Source: a virus | IMG/VR virus record: IMGVR_UViG_3300009124_000049 | Span: 1 to 34,204 of that record | DNA length: 34,204 bases | Direction: 5' to 3' (one strand) | In this document: positions 20,143-28,878 of the stretch, piece by piece | How the letters are laid out: each line of letters begins with the position of its first letter | Numbering within the stretch: the first letter of the stretch is position 1 | The notes under the pieces: generated by a model | Database searches by the model: none | What the model was told of the DNA's origin: nothing | The model's input: only the letters and a program-made list of their open reading frames with translations | Made by a program: the position numbers and the translations under genes

Positions 20143-21138
20143 ATGAGCACTGTGATCGCCAGTCAAGTTCTTGCGAACGGGCTGCGGACGGAGTTCGCCG
20201 ATACCTACTCGGCCATCCAGAACAGGCAGGCGGATTCCCGTCTGTCTCTGGTCATGGACCTGAGCATCGGCGCGACCAACCGCGAGCACGAGTTCGCCTA
20301 CTTCGAGGCCGCGCCGCACATGGCGCAGTGGACTCGAGGCAGCAGCATCCCCGAGGATGCGTTCGACTCCGTCAGCTTCACGACCCCGGTCTACACCTGG
20401 GGTCGCCGCATCAAGTGGCACAAGGAAGACCGGAAGGACGACCAGACGCAGAGCCTCATGGACATCGCTCGCATGGCGGGCCAGTCCGCGGCGCGGCTGC
20501 CTGAGCGGTTCTTCTTCAACCTGCTGACGGGCGGGACGGACACGCTGCCGGCGGTGCCGAACGCTCCCGACGGCGCTGCGTTCTTCGCCACCACGGCGGG
20601 CGGCGCAAACCGCTTCGGCGTGAGCTCCGGCAACCTGCTGACCGGCAACGGCATCGCCAGCGTGTCGGCTATCCGCACGGACTACTACAACGCCATCGAG
20701 CAGTTCAAGCAGATGCAGGACGGCAAGGGTCAGCCGCTGCTCTCGGACGAAGTGATCGACAGCGGCGTGATCTGCGTCCACAGCGCAGCGGATACCGAGG
20801 CGATGGAGGAGGCGTTCTTGCAGCGCCGGCAGGGCGAGGTCTACGGCAGCAACACCGCCGCCGCGACGCCCAGCAACCTCGTCCAAGATGCCAGCCGCAA
20901 CGTGACCCTCTGGGGTTCGCAGCGTCTCGCGACGGGCGACTGGTATGTCTTCCTGCGCAACCCGGCCAAGCGCGCGACGTTCATGCTCGACCGCGAGGGC
21001 ATCCAGGAATACTCGAGCCTCGAGGGCGACAACAACAGCGACCACACGCGCAACACGGGCGAGGAATACGTCCAGTGGGAGCGTCGCGCGGGCGCTGGCA
21101 TCGCGCTCCCCTACAGCGCGATCAAGATCAACAACTGA
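20143..21138 (+). CDS. Major capsid protein, Mu gpT-like
   Basis: A 331-residue protein matching the Mu gpT family. It has an N-terminal helix (SQVLANGLRTEFADTYSAIQ), WGRRIKWHKEDRKDD, RLPERFFFNLLTGG, a central TAIRTDYYNAIEQFKQMQ-like helix, and the C-terminal strands YVQWERRAGAGIALPYSAIK. Length is close to Mu T (about 305). The family has the HK97 fold and forms the icosahedral shell. A purine-rich leader with GAGAGAGA directly before the ATG gives the strongest ribosome-binding region in the window, fitting a highly made protein. An intrinsic terminator follows. Confidence 0.9.
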   Translation: MSTVIASQVLANGLRTEFADTYSAIQNRQADSRLSLVMDLSIGATNREHEFAYFEAAPHMAQWTRGSSIPEDAFDSVSFTTPVYTWGRRIKWHKEDRKDDQTQSLMDIARMAGQSAARLPERFFFNLLTGGTDTLPAVPNAPDGAAFFATTAGGANRFGVSSGNLLTGNGIASVSAIRTDYYNAIEQFKQMQDGKGQPLLSDEVIDSGVICVHSAADTEAMEEAFLQRRQGEVYGSNTAAATPSNLVQDASRNVTLWGSQRLATGDWYVFLRNPAKRATFMLDREGIQEYSSLEGDNNSDHTRNTGEEYVQWERRAGAGIALPYSAIKINN

Positions 21139-21170
21139 TCGAGCGCGGCCACGAGCCGGCAGAGAGCTAC

Positions 21171-21209
21171 GGGCCGGGCGTTCATCGGGAACGCTTGGCC
21201 CTTTCTTTT
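21171..21209 (+). terminator. Rho-independent terminator after the capsid gene
   Basis: GGGCCGGGCGTTC (21171-21183) pairs with GAACGCTTGGCCC (21189-21201) over 13 bp, including two G-U pairs, around a 5-nt loop, and is followed by TTTCTTTT (21202-21209). It is the only textbook intrinsic terminator in the window. It would cap head-operon transcripts so that tail genes are reached only by read-through or a promoter I cannot see. Confidence 0.85.
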
Positions 21210-21235
21210 GTAACCATGAAACGGAGATGACCCGT

Positions 21236-21901
21236 ATGGCAACCCGCAAGAAGATGATCCCCGACCTCAACCCTGACGTCGGCCAACCCGCGACCCTCAC
21301 GGCGCAGAACACGCCGCAGCCGGCCCAGACGCATATCGCCGGCAGCGACCTTGTGCCCGACCTTGATGCACACAAGGCGCAGACCGGCGTGGCGCGCAGC
21401 TACAAGTATTGGGTCGGAGTCACCCCGTCCTGCCCGCGCGAGAGCGTGACGCTCGCGGGCATCAACTTTTCCAAGGTCAACGAGCGGCTCGTGCAAGACC
21501 CGATGCGCACCGGCAACAAGCGCCGCGTCCCTGTGATCGGCGGCATTGTCGACATCGACGAGCGGCGCGTGCAGAAGATGCGCGACAAGCTGAAGCGCAC
21601 GGTCATTCGATTCCTAGACGACGGCGGGCAGACCGAGGAGCCGGGCACCGGGCAGAACGTCGGTGACAACCACGTGCGCCCGCGTCGCGGCCAGATCATC
21701 ACGATCCCGACCGCGGAAGAGATCAATCAGCGCCGTCAACGCGGCAAGCCGACCAACGAATACCGACCGCACCCCAACGACGTGCCCGCCGCGCGCTACA
21801 TGTTCGCCCAGATCTGCGATGACCAAGACAAGGGCAGCCGTGGCGAATACTACCCTGACACCCTCGAGACGACCGGCCTGAGCTGGCCCGACGAGCTGTA
21901 G
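21236..21901 (+). CDS. Structural protein of unknown function after the terminator (221 aa)
   Basis: A 221-residue basic protein. The Pro/Gln/Thr-rich N-terminus (about 1-60) looks disordered. The middle holds YKYWVGVTPSCPRESVTLAG and the helix VDIDERRVQKMRDKLKRTV; the C-terminus includes EEINQRRQRGKPTNEYRP and ARYMFAQICDDQD. No family is recognised. ATG 21236 is preferred over ATG 21227 because CGGAG at 21222-21226 is 9 nt from the former but touches the latter. Its place between capsid and connector genes suggests a head-completion protein. Confidence 0.6.
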   Translation: MATRKKMIPDLNPDVGQPATLTAQNTPQPAQTHIAGSDLVPDLDAHKAQTGVARSYKYWVGVTPSCPRESVTLAGINFSKVNERLVQDPMRTGNKRRVPVIGGIVDIDERRVQKMRDKLKRTVIRFLDDGGQTEEPGTGQNVGDNHVRPRRGQIITIPTAEEINQRRQRGKPTNEYRPHPNDVPAARYMFAQICDDQDKGSRGEYYPDTLETTGLSWPDEL

Positions 21902-21919
21902 ACATAGACCGGAGCAACC

Positions 21920-23272
21920 ATGAGCGGCACGCCTACCGAGGCAGAGATCCAGACCCAATGGCGTAACGCCATCGACATCCTCGAGACCTTTCGCGCGCAT
22001 GTCGACGGCACGCACGCCGGCAGCGGCGGTCTCTGGGACACCTTGCTACAGAGCCTCGAGGGCGAATACACGCCGACCGAGCTCGCCAACTGGGCTGCTC
22101 AGTTCCGCGCCGGTTGCTCCGATCTGCTGTCTGGCTCGATCGGATCGCAGGCCATCACGCCGATCCTGTTCGAGTATGCCAACGTCATCGACGGAGCCGC
22201 TACCGCCACGCAGGGCTTCGGCAGTGGCTTCCGCACCGCGCCGCAGATATTCCGCGCGCTCTACGACTGGTTCGTGGATACCAGCCTGACGGTGCAGAGC
22301 CGCGACATCACGTTCGACACCTCGGCGACGGCGGGCGGCTCCAACATCGGCAACGGCGCGTGCGGCCGGCTGACCGTCGATGAGAACGCCTTTGCGCTCG
22401 AGGCAGTCCACGTCGAGAAGAAGCTGCTCAAGTGCATCGCCGACCAGAACACAGGCGTGCAGGAGCAGGCCGAGGTGTTCGAGGTGCTCGGCCAGCCCAG
22501 CAGTTTCGACGCGATCTTGCGCAGCAGCTTCGGCAGCGGCGCAGATGCCAACTCTACGATGGTCAGCAAGCACGCCGGCCAGGGCAGCGGCGGCAGCCTG
22601 CTGACGAATAGCAGCTTCTCCGAGTTCGACAACACGGCCACGCCCAAGTTCACCGGATGGACCGAGACGAGCGGCAGCGCCAACATCGACCAGGACACGT
22701 CGACGATCTACCGCAGCCACCCCGGAGCTCAGACCGATGCCAGCCTCAAGCTCACGGGCAGCGCGCTGATCAAGCAAACGCTGCCCAACATGCGTATCCG
22801 GCGGCTGGACGTAGACACCCCATACCAGTTCCGCGTGATGGTCAACAAGGCGGCGGGATCAGGCAGCGGCGGCAACATCGTCATCCGCATGGGCAGCACG
22901 TCTAAGACGGTGGCGCTCACCGCGCTCACCTCGACGTGGAACGAGGTGGTGCTCGACTTCGACGAGAACCTCTGGGCACGCAGCTTCAACGAAGACCCCT
23001 TCGACATCGAGATCGAATGGGAGAGTGCCAGCAGCGGCTACGTGCTCATTGATGACGCGATCTTTGCCCCGCTGGATCAGGTCGACGGAACCTACTGGTG
23101 GCTGCGCGGCAACAACACGTCGCACACGCCATGGCTCATCGACGACATCCTGAGCTTCCAGGACACCGGCGGCGCGCCGGCGACCGGCAAGATCCAATAC
23201 TGGCTCTGGGTATCCGGCTTTGGCTACTTGCCGAGCACCACGGGCGTGCCGACGTTTACTGACCCGACCTAA
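21920..23272 (+). CDS. Virion protein with a carbohydrate-binding-like jelly roll (450 aa)
   Basis: A 450-residue protein. The first 200 residues are helical with no known motif. Residues about 226-385 look like a galactose-binding / CBM_4_9-like jelly roll: an opening LLTNSSFSEFDN and FTGWTET, then DASLKLTGSALIKQTL, PYQFRVMVNKAAG, and a closing YVLIDDAIFAPLDQVDG. This order is common in surface-exposed sugar-binding modules. The protein could decorate the head or head-tail joint and help adsorption to polysaccharide. The domain call is by pattern, moderately sure; the role is inferred from it. Confidence 0.6.
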   Translation: MSGTPTEAEIQTQWRNAIDILETFRAHVDGTHAGSGGLWDTLLQSLEGEYTPTELANWAAQFRAGCSDLLSGSIGSQAITPILFEYANVIDGAATATQGFGSGFRTAPQIFRALYDWFVDTSLTVQSRDITFDTSATAGGSNIGNGACGRLTVDENAFALEAVHVEKKLLKCIADQNTGVQEQAEVFEVLGQPSSFDAILRSSFGSGADANSTMVSKHAGQGSGGSLLTNSSFSEFDNTATPKFTGWTETSGSANIDQDTSTIYRSHPGAQTDASLKLTGSALIKQTLPNMRIRRLDVDTPYQFRVMVNKAAGSGSGGNIVIRMGSTSKTVALTALTSTWNEVVLDFDENLWARSFNEDPFDIEIEWESASSGYVLIDDAIFAPLDQVDGTYWWLRGNNTSHTPWLIDDILSFQDTGGAPATGKIQYWLWVSGFGYLPSTTGVPTFTDPT

Positions 23273-23274
23273 TC

Positions 23275-23739
23275 ATGGCAGCCAACGACGACCTCTGGGC
23301 CTACGTCGAGAGCGTTTACGACGCCGACGGACTGGTGACGTTGACCAACATTCGCGACCGCACCGCCACGGCCGTCGACGATGCCGTCGGCCTCGCCGCG
23401 GCGCAGTCTGTGATCTACCTGTGGCCGGCCTACGCGCAAGTCGCATTCGATCCGACGGACGGGCTGCACCTCGAGGTCGGCGCGGTCGGTGTGATCAGCG
23501 TGCTGTGGCGACGAGGCGGCGCGAGCTCGGCGATCGAGGAGGTCAAGTGGGATCAGGTCTGGGGGCCGGATGGCATGATCCAGAAAGTGCGCCGCACCGA
23601 CCCTCGAGGACGAGCTAAACCGAAAAGCAACAGCGGCACGATCACCAGCACCGAGAGCGGCACGCAGTATGGCTGGAGTGATCTGCGCAGCCTGCCGGCC
23701 GGCTACATGCCCAGCGGGACGGATACCCGGCAGGACTAG
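23275..23739 (+). CDS. Head-tail connector-like protein (154 aa)
   Basis: A 154-residue protein: an N-terminal helical part with VTLTNIRDRTATAVDDAVG and AAAQSVIYLWPAYAQVAFD, as in head-completion/connector proteins of the Mu gp36 or HK97 gp6 kind that count residues from early helices, then a Gly/Ser-rich tail. These form a ring below the portal to which the tail attaches. Identification relies on helix pattern and position right before the gpG-like tail-completion gene. No single motif is decisive. Confidence 0.5.
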   Translation: MAANDDLWAYVESVYDADGLVTLTNIRDRTATAVDDAVGLAAAQSVIYLWPAYAQVAFDPTDGLHLEVGAVGVISVLWRRGGASSAIEEVKWDQVWGPDGMIQKVRRTDPRGRAKPKSNSGTITSTESGTQYGWSDLRSLPAGYMPSGTDTRQD

Positions 23740-23742
23740 GCC

Positions 23743-24330
23743 ATGGCTCGCGTCACCTACGAGCCCGGCGCGAAGGTCAAACGACTGCAGGCCAACCTCG
23801 CCGACCCGTCAAAGGCGCTCAAGCAGATCGGCGTGATGATGGTCGCCGAGTCTCAGGCTGCGTTCAAGGCGCAACGATTCGGCAGCACTCAGTGGCGTCA
23901 GCGTAACAACCCAAACGTCTTCGGCATCATCAGCGACTTCACGCAGGGACGTCGCAAGCCGCCGGCTCGCCGGTTCGAGAGTCGGCCAGCCCTACGCGAC
24001 ACAGGCCGCCTCGCGAACAGCATCGCGTTTCAGGTGAAGGGCAAGATCGTCGAGGTCGGCACGAACGTCGAGTATGCGTCGCTGCACAACTTCGGCGGCG
24101 TCAGCAAGAGCGAGAAGATCACCAGCACCGTGCAGAAGAGCTTGTGGTCTTGGCTCAAGAAGCAGGACGAGAGCCTCAAGGAGCGGCTCGGCTGGTTACT
24201 CAATGACGACATGGTCAATGAGCAACTAGAGCAGCGCGTTCCCAAGCGGCAGTTCGTCGGAATCACGATGGAGACTCGCAAGCAGATTCGCGCGACGATC
24301 GGCATGGAGATCATGGAGGTCGGCAAGTAA
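23743..24330 (+). CDS. Mu gpG-like tail completion / virion morphogenesis protein
   Basis: A 195-residue protein of the Mu gpG / P2 gpS-like virion morphogenesis family. The conserved core is RPALRDTGRLANSIAFQVKG, then VEVGTNVEYASLHNFGG, and near the C-terminus PKRQFVGI. The N-terminal helix (ANLADPSKALKQIGVMMVAES) also fits. These proteins join heads and tails or cap the tail tube. It starts 4 nt after the connector-like gene, and its stop shares a base with the next start (TAATG). Confidence 0.8.
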   Translation: MARVTYEPGAKVKRLQANLADPSKALKQIGVMMVAESQAAFKAQRFGSTQWRQRNNPNVFGIISDFTQGRRKPPARRFESRPALRDTGRLANSIAFQVKGKIVEVGTNVEYASLHNFGGVSKSEKITSTVQKSLWSWLKKQDESLKERLGWLLNDDMVNEQLEQRVPKRQFVGITMETRKQIRATIGMEIMEVGK

Positions 24331-24890
24331 TGGCGAGCGGCAATGTTTCCCGAGTGCTTCGAGCTCCTGGCCGGCTGGTCGTCAACCCGACGGGTCTGGG
24401 CGTCACCTTCCCCTACGGCGGCACCGAGGTGGGCAAGACTCGGCTCGTAGTGCTCACGTCTTTCAACACTAGCATCCGCATCGAATGCGAGGGACTAGGC
24501 AACGAGGCCAGCGACGTGCTGGAGCGGACCAGCCGCTATGTCTTCTCGTGCTTTGTCCGGGCGTGGGATGACGACGCCATCGAACAGTTCTTCGCGAGCA
24601 ACTTCGTCCAGGGCAGCACGAGCGGTCACTCCTTGCTGCGCGAGCCGGGCAACCGCGTCGCCGGCGCGTCGGCGCTCGAGCGTGCGGTCAAACTGCTCTA
24701 CGTTCCAGACGACCCGATCAGCAACCCCGCGGTCATGATCTACCGCGGCGTGCCAGACTGGTCGGAGAACGCCGAGCTCGCCTTTCAACGGCAAGAGGAG
24801 CTGGGGCTGCCGTTGGCGGTCGAATGCGTCCGAGGCAGCAGTGGCGACATCCTCGAGGTCGGCCGCCTCGCTGACATCACGATCGCATAG
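24330..24890 (+). CDS. Possible tail protein (186 aa)
   Basis: A 186-residue protein, beta-rich at the N-terminus (RLVVNPTGLGVTFPYGG, TRLVVLTSFNTSIRIECEG) and mixed afterwards, with YVFSCFVRAWDDDAIEQFF and LAFQRQEELGLPLAVECVRG. The position after the gpG-like gene is where a tail-tube or tail-terminator gene usually lies. A tail tube would need two facing beta-sheets with a long loop, which is compatible but not proven. No family motif recognised. Confidence 0.5.
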   Translation: MASGNVSRVLRAPGRLVVNPTGLGVTFPYGGTEVGKTRLVVLTSFNTSIRIECEGLGNEASDVLERTSRYVFSCFVRAWDDDAIEQFFASNFVQGSTSGHSLLREPGNRVAGASALERAVKLLYVPDDPISNPAVMIYRGVPDWSENAELAFQRQEELGLPLAVECVRGSSGDILEVGRLADITIA

Positions 24891-24899
24891 AATCCGCTC

Positions 24900-25319
24900 A
24901 TGTTCTGGAACAAGCGCAAGCCCGACCTGACCAACGAGGCATACGAGCGGTGGCTGCGCGCGCAGCGGCCACCCTTCGATTGGTTCCTAGCGTTGTCTCA
25001 GGTCGAGCAGGAGCAGCTCGCCATCCTCGGCGACGCGCAGATGCAGGATCTGGCCGTGGCTCTGGGCTATGCCATCCGCGACCCCGAGGCCGCCGACGCC
25101 GGCATGTCGGCGATGAATGGCGACACCGGAGCCGAGGCGACCCTAGCCACCAAGCTCGCGCAGGGATTCGCCGAAAAGCTGATGAGCATGCAGCAGCACG
25201 CACAAGCGCCGCAGCAGACGTCTGCGCGCACCATGAGCGGATTCGGCGACCGACAGCGGCAGGAGGAGAATCGGCCCGCAGAGGCGAGCCTGTGGGGCGT
25301 GGAGGCGTCCGAGGCATGA
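24900..25319 (+). CDS. Helical protein, possible tail assembly chaperone (139 aa)
   Basis: A 139-residue helical protein with Gln-rich low-complexity C-terminus (MQQHAQAPQQTS). It lies between the putative tail-tube gene and the tail/tape-measure region, where tail assembly chaperones are usually found; no slippery heptamer or -1 frame extension is visible, so the usual G/GT frameshift is not supported. There is no Shine-Dalgarno sequence. TAGAAT (24888-24893), formed partly by the upstream stop codon, lies 6 nt before the ATG and could be a -10 for a leaderless message, but no -35 is seen. Coupling across the 9-nt gap is equally possible. Confidence 0.5.
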   Translation: MFWNKRKPDLTNEAYERWLRAQRPPFDWFLALSQVEQEQLAILGDAQMQDLAVALGYAIRDPEAADAGMSAMNGDTGAEATLATKLAQGFAEKLMSMQQHAQAPQQTSARTMSGFGDRQRQEENRPAEASLWGVEASEA

Positions 25320-26101
25320 ACCCGTGGCAGATGGCGCAGCAGCTCAAGCACGAGCTCGCGACAGTGACGTGGCCGGGAACCTCGGCGACCGTCTTCGGCA
25401 CCCGTAGCGTCTTCGTCTACGCCGGCGCGCCGCCGAGCGATGAGGAGCACCCGCCAGCCTTCCCGTTCTGTCTGGTAACGATCGGCACGGGCACGCCGGA
25501 CGAGGACCACCCCGAGCTCATCACGCAATCCTTCAACGTCGTAACGGCGGTGGAGGTCGCCGGCGATCCGCTGGGCGAGCAGGCAGTGATTGGCAGCGCG
25601 CGTGCATCGACGGGCCGCAGCAGCGGCGCGGGCATCGCTCAGGTCGCCGAGCGCGTCCGGTTCGCCATCCAGAACCTGACGACCTACGACGGCGCGAGCA
25701 TCATCGTCAGCGGCAGCGGCATCGGTAGTCCGAGCACGCTCGGCCGCGGCCGGCAGGTAGTCTTTGACGAATACACCGTCGAGGCGCTCTGCACGTCGCA
25801 GCCCAACTACGCGGCACCGCAGCAGCTCACGGCGAGCGGCGAGACCTTCAGCTGGGAGGCTGCGCTGTCGGCCAACCGCTACGACCTGACCCGCTACACG
25901 CTGGCCTACCGCAACGGCGACGTGCCCGGCAAGACGATCGCCGACATGGACGCGACGGTCTACCAAGGCACGGATCTCGAGACAGTTCACCTAGCCGCGT
26001 CTGGTCGCGTCTACCACATCTTCGCGGAATACAACTCAACCGGACTGACGGGCTTGCAGGACTACAGCACGGCCGAGCTGGGGAGTTATCTGCGGCTGTG
26101 A
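25316..26101 (+). CDS. Tail-terminator-like domain plus fibronectin-like domain (261 aa)
   Basis: A 261-residue protein. Residues 1-160 (QMAQQLKHELATV, FPFCLVTIGTG, VTAVEVAGDPLG, RVRFAIQNLTTYDG) look like the small alpha/beta fold of phage tail-completion proteins. Residues about 167-255 look like a fibronectin type III domain (PQQLTASGETFSWEAA, YTLAYRNGDV, HLAASGRVYHIFAEYN). Such Ig-like or FN3 domains are often appended to tail proteins and bind sugars weakly. The start at 25316 overlaps the upstream stop. The order of the two parts is clear; the names are pattern-based. Confidence 0.5.
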   Translation: MNPWQMAQQLKHELATVTWPGTSATVFGTRSVFVYAGAPPSDEEHPPAFPFCLVTIGTGTPDEDHPELITQSFNVVTAVEVAGDPLGEQAVIGSARASTGRSSGAGIAQVAERVRFAIQNLTTYDGASIIVSGSGIGSPSTLGRGRQVVFDEYTVEALCTSQPNYAAPQQLTASGETFSWEAALSANRYDLTRYTLAYRNGDVPGKTIADMDATVYQGTDLETVHLAASGRVYHIFAEYNSTGLTGLQDYSTAELGSYLRL

Positions 26102-26847
26102 CCCTACGCGACGACATGGTGTTCCAGGTGGATCTGGGACCGAGGCAGAAGCCGAGCGCCCGCACTCGAGCGCGCGAGGATCGCGAGCTTGCGCGTCAGC
26201 AGCGCCGCGGCGGCATGTTGGATCGGCTGCGCCGAGCTCATCGCATCAATCGGCGACGCAAAGCCATGCAGCGCATCCGGGCAGAACGCCGGCGTGGCGC
26301 AGTCTCTAGAATGGGACGCCGAGGCATGGGCACCGCAATCCGATCGGCCGGTGCGGGCATCGCCCGGCGCGTCGGTGGCGCGCTGGTGAAAAACCCGATC
26401 GGCGCAATCGTCGCCTTGCTCGTTGTCGGCGGCGTGGTCGCACTGCGTCTGGGCACTGGCAAGAGCTTCGAGCAGATGGGCAGCGAGCTCAACCACATGT
26501 TCTTAGGGGACATGGACGACGATGCGCGCGCTCGCATGACGGTCCGGCATCGCTTCCAGGGCGATCAAATGCTGACCCGCATCCGCAGTCAAAGCGGCGC
26601 GACGAACGCCCAGATGAACCGCATCGCCGACGACTTGTTCAATCACGAGCGACAACTTGAGCGCGGCAAGTCACTCATCGAAAGAGAGTTCGGCGTCAAT
26701 GGGACGTGGGACATGCTGATCTTGCGGTTCGCCGAGGGCTTCAAGAAGGTCTGGTCGCAGAACGGCGGGCACGATAAGTGGCAGCAAGTGATCGACGCCG
26801 CTGGCGCGCATGAGCTCCGACGTGGCAGCAAAAGGATGGGCCGCTGA
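26098..26847 (+). CDS. Basic membrane-type tail protein (249 aa)
   Basis: A 249-residue protein starting with GTG (GTGA overlap); an ATG at 26116 is the alternative. Residues about 20-75 are extremely Arg-rich. A hydrophobic, Gly-rich segment at about 100-120 (GAIVALLVVGGVVALRLG) could cross a membrane. The rest is helical. In small-tailed phages, proteins with a membrane segment beside the tape measure often help DNA entry through the inner membrane. It and the next protein together may replace a longer tape measure. No family recognised. Confidence 0.6.
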   Translation: MTLRDDMVFQVDLGPRQKPSARTRAREDRELARQQRRGGMLDRLRRAHRINRRRKAMQRIRAERRRGAVSRMGRRGMGTAIRSAGAGIARRVGGALVKNPIGAIVALLVVGGVVALRLGTGKSFEQMGSELNHMFLGDMDDDARARMTVRHRFQGDQMLTRIRSQSGATNAQMNRIADDLFNHERQLERGKSLIEREFGVNGTWDMLILRFAEGFKKVWSQNGGHDKWQQVIDAAGAHELRRGSKRMGR

Positions 26848-27419
26848 TGGCGCAAGAGACCAAGGTCAAGGTCCGGCTCGATACGAGGCAGGCCAAGGGA
26901 GAGCTGAACAACCTGTCGCGCGACAGCAAGCGCACAGCAGGCAAGCTGGGCCAGAACATCCGCAGCGTCGTCGGCCGCGGCATGTCGGCGGTCGGCCTGG
27001 GCGCTGGTATCGGGGCCGGCATCAGCGCGGTCAAAGGCGCGGCCGCGAGCGGCGTCGGCGACATCATCAGCGAGTCAACCGGTGCCTATGCCGAGATGGC
27101 GCAGCAGATGATCTTCGGCGACATGCGCGAAGGTGCTCGAGCATCGCGCAGTGCTCGCGAGGAGACCATTCAAGCATTCGGAGCGATCGCTGGATCGCGC
27201 AACGAGATCCCGCCTGAGGCCCGGCAGTTCTACAACTCGATCAAGAGCCTGCGCATGGACGAGGAGAAGGGTCGGACGTTGTTCGAGGCCGACCCGATGA
27301 TGCGCGGGCCGGGCGTCGAGAAGATCATCGACCGCATCACCAGCGGCCTCGGCGAGATTCTGAACGATGCGATGACCCGTCTGCTCGGCGCGCTCAACCC
27401 TTTCAGCGAGAGCAAGTAG
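26847..27419 (+). CDS. Miniature tape-measure-like protein (190 aa)
   Basis: A 190-residue protein whose N-terminus looks like the start of a tape measure: KVRLDTRQAKGELNNLSRDS, an amphipathic helix, then the Gly/Ala hydrophobic GMSAVGLGAGIGAGISAVKG around residues 45-65. Tape measures are normally 600 residues or more; this one stops after a short helical part. If it does set tail length, the tail would be very short (about 30 nm by the usual 0.15 nm per residue). It starts with a TGATG overlap and is followed by baseplate genes. Confidence 0.5.
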   Translation: MAQETKVKVRLDTRQAKGELNNLSRDSKRTAGKLGQNIRSVVGRGMSAVGLGAGIGAGISAVKGAAASGVGDIISESTGAYAEMAQQMIFGDMREGARASRSAREETIQAFGAIAGSRNEIPPEARQFYNSIKSLRMDEEKGRTLFEADPMMRGPGVEKIIDRITSGLGEILNDAMTRLLGALNPFSESK

Positions 27420-27420
27420 C

Positions 27421-28875
27421 ATGGCAATCGAGAACCCGATCGAGATCACCTACGGCGACAGCGCGATCGGCGGCGCGTCGGCGCAGTATCAGATCGTCGG
27501 ACCCTACGTGCTCGACAAGAGCTACGACTCGATCAGGCTCGTCGTCGACGTTGTAGTTGTCGCCGAGGACGTCGACACGCTGCAGGTCGCGTGCGAGACG
27601 CTGGAAGGCAACTTCCGCAAGCGGCTAGCGGATGGTGACACGTTCGTGATCCGCATGGACAGCAAGAGCTGGACCTACACCGTCGGCGAGACCATGCTGC
27701 GGGCGCGGTCATCCATCGCGAAGAGCGGCAACCAAGACCTCGATCGAGCGGCCAGCCGCGGCTACACGATCACCGTCGAGGGCGAGCTGCCGGCAGATGA
27801 CAGCGTCGACGCCGGCCTGAGAGACATCGAGGTGCTGGTGGACTTCGAGGCCGGCCGGCAGAAGGTCGTCACCATGCGCGGCACCTATACCGCGACGACG
27901 GCCGGCGACGCCAAGGCGCGCTACGAAGCCGACGCCGACACGCGCTGCACGTCCTATCTGGATGTCGTCGACAGCGAAGCGACGTTCGAGCTCGTCGACG
28001 AGACGTTCACCCTAGACCGCGAGGGCGGCAGCACGCCGGCGGCGCATCTGCTCAACTTCACGAGGCAGTTCGTCGAGCTCTTGGAGAACCAGACGCAAAG
28101 CCAACTCGACGACGGGCAGATCAAAGATCACCGAATCACGTTCACCAACGTCAACCAGTATCCGGGCGACAGCCGCGACGACGTGACGCGATTGCAGCGC
28201 GTGATCGGCAGCTACGACTGCGCCGTCGACATCGAGCAGACGACCGATCTGCAGGCCGTCTATCGCAGCAAGGTCAAGACGCACATCCGCCAGCTCTTCC
28301 AATCCAACTTTCAGCCGACGGTATTCGGCGTCGAGGAGGAGCGCGTCAGCTACGACGAGACCGCCAAGCGGATCAGCGTGTCCTTTCAGTTCATCTTCCA
28401 GCCGAGCGGCGGCGAGGCGCTCGTTGAGATGAGCCAAAGCGTCGCGTTCCGCGAGACGCGCAGCATTGACTACACGCCGACGCACAGCGACGACGAGCTC
28501 GCAGCGTTCGCAGATGTGGGGTTTGGCGTGCTCGAGCGCATCTGGAATCGCACCGCGATCGCGATTGGGGCCGAGGCACCCAAGCTACGCATCCGCGAGC
28601 GTGCGCGGCAAGACGGACCCGTTGGCCGGTTCAACGACAACATCCGCGGGCAGCAGGGGCCGGACAATCGCAACACTAGCGAGATCGAGCAGAGTGGGTG
28701 GAACGTCGTGGCGAGCACGAGTCAAGTCACGCCTCGCATCATCGGCGACCCCGCCGGCGAGCAGTTCATCACCGTCACCGTGCTGACCGAGACCGTGACG
28801 GAACGCTACAACGCGAAGCCTGGGAATCGGACCTTTGTGCCGATCCAGCGAGCACCGACTACCGGGAGCGCCTAA
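27421..28875 (+). CDS. Tail / baseplate protein (484 aa)
   Basis: A 484-residue, beta-rich protein without a family I can name. It begins PIEITYGDSAIGG and has repeated strand-helix units such as LQVACETLEGNFRKRLADGD and YTITVEGELPADD; a later unit (AKRISVSFQFIFQPSGGE) resembles the first, suggesting an internal duplication. It is placed between the tape-measure candidate and the hub-like gene, where distal tail proteins are encoded. The C-terminal 60 residues are Gly/Asn-rich. The start lies 1 nt after the upstream stop. Confidence 0.55.
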   Translation: MAIENPIEITYGDSAIGGASAQYQIVGPYVLDKSYDSIRLVVDVVVVAEDVDTLQVACETLEGNFRKRLADGDTFVIRMDSKSWTYTVGETMLRARSSIAKSGNQDLDRAASRGYTITVEGELPADDSVDAGLRDIEVLVDFEAGRQKVVTMRGTYTATTAGDAKARYEADADTRCTSYLDVVDSEATFELVDETFTLDREGGSTPAAHLLNFTRQFVELLENQTQSQLDDGQIKDHRITFTNVNQYPGDSRDDVTRLQRVIGSYDCAVDIEQTTDLQAVYRSKVKTHIRQLFQSNFQPTVFGVEEERVSYDETAKRISVSFQFIFQPSGGEALVEMSQSVAFRETRSIDYTPTHSDDELAAFADVGFGVLERIWNRTAIAIGAEAPKLRIRERARQDGPVGRFNDNIRGQQGPDNRNTSEIEQSGWNVVASTSQVTPRIIGDPAGEQFITVTVLTETVTERYNAKPGNRTFVPIQRAPTTGSA

Positions 28876-28878
28876 GCG

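Noticed and set aside
19897-21375. Minus-strand open frame of 492 codons
   Set aside because: Covers the capsid gene and the terminator in antisense; composition is that of a GC-rich shadow.
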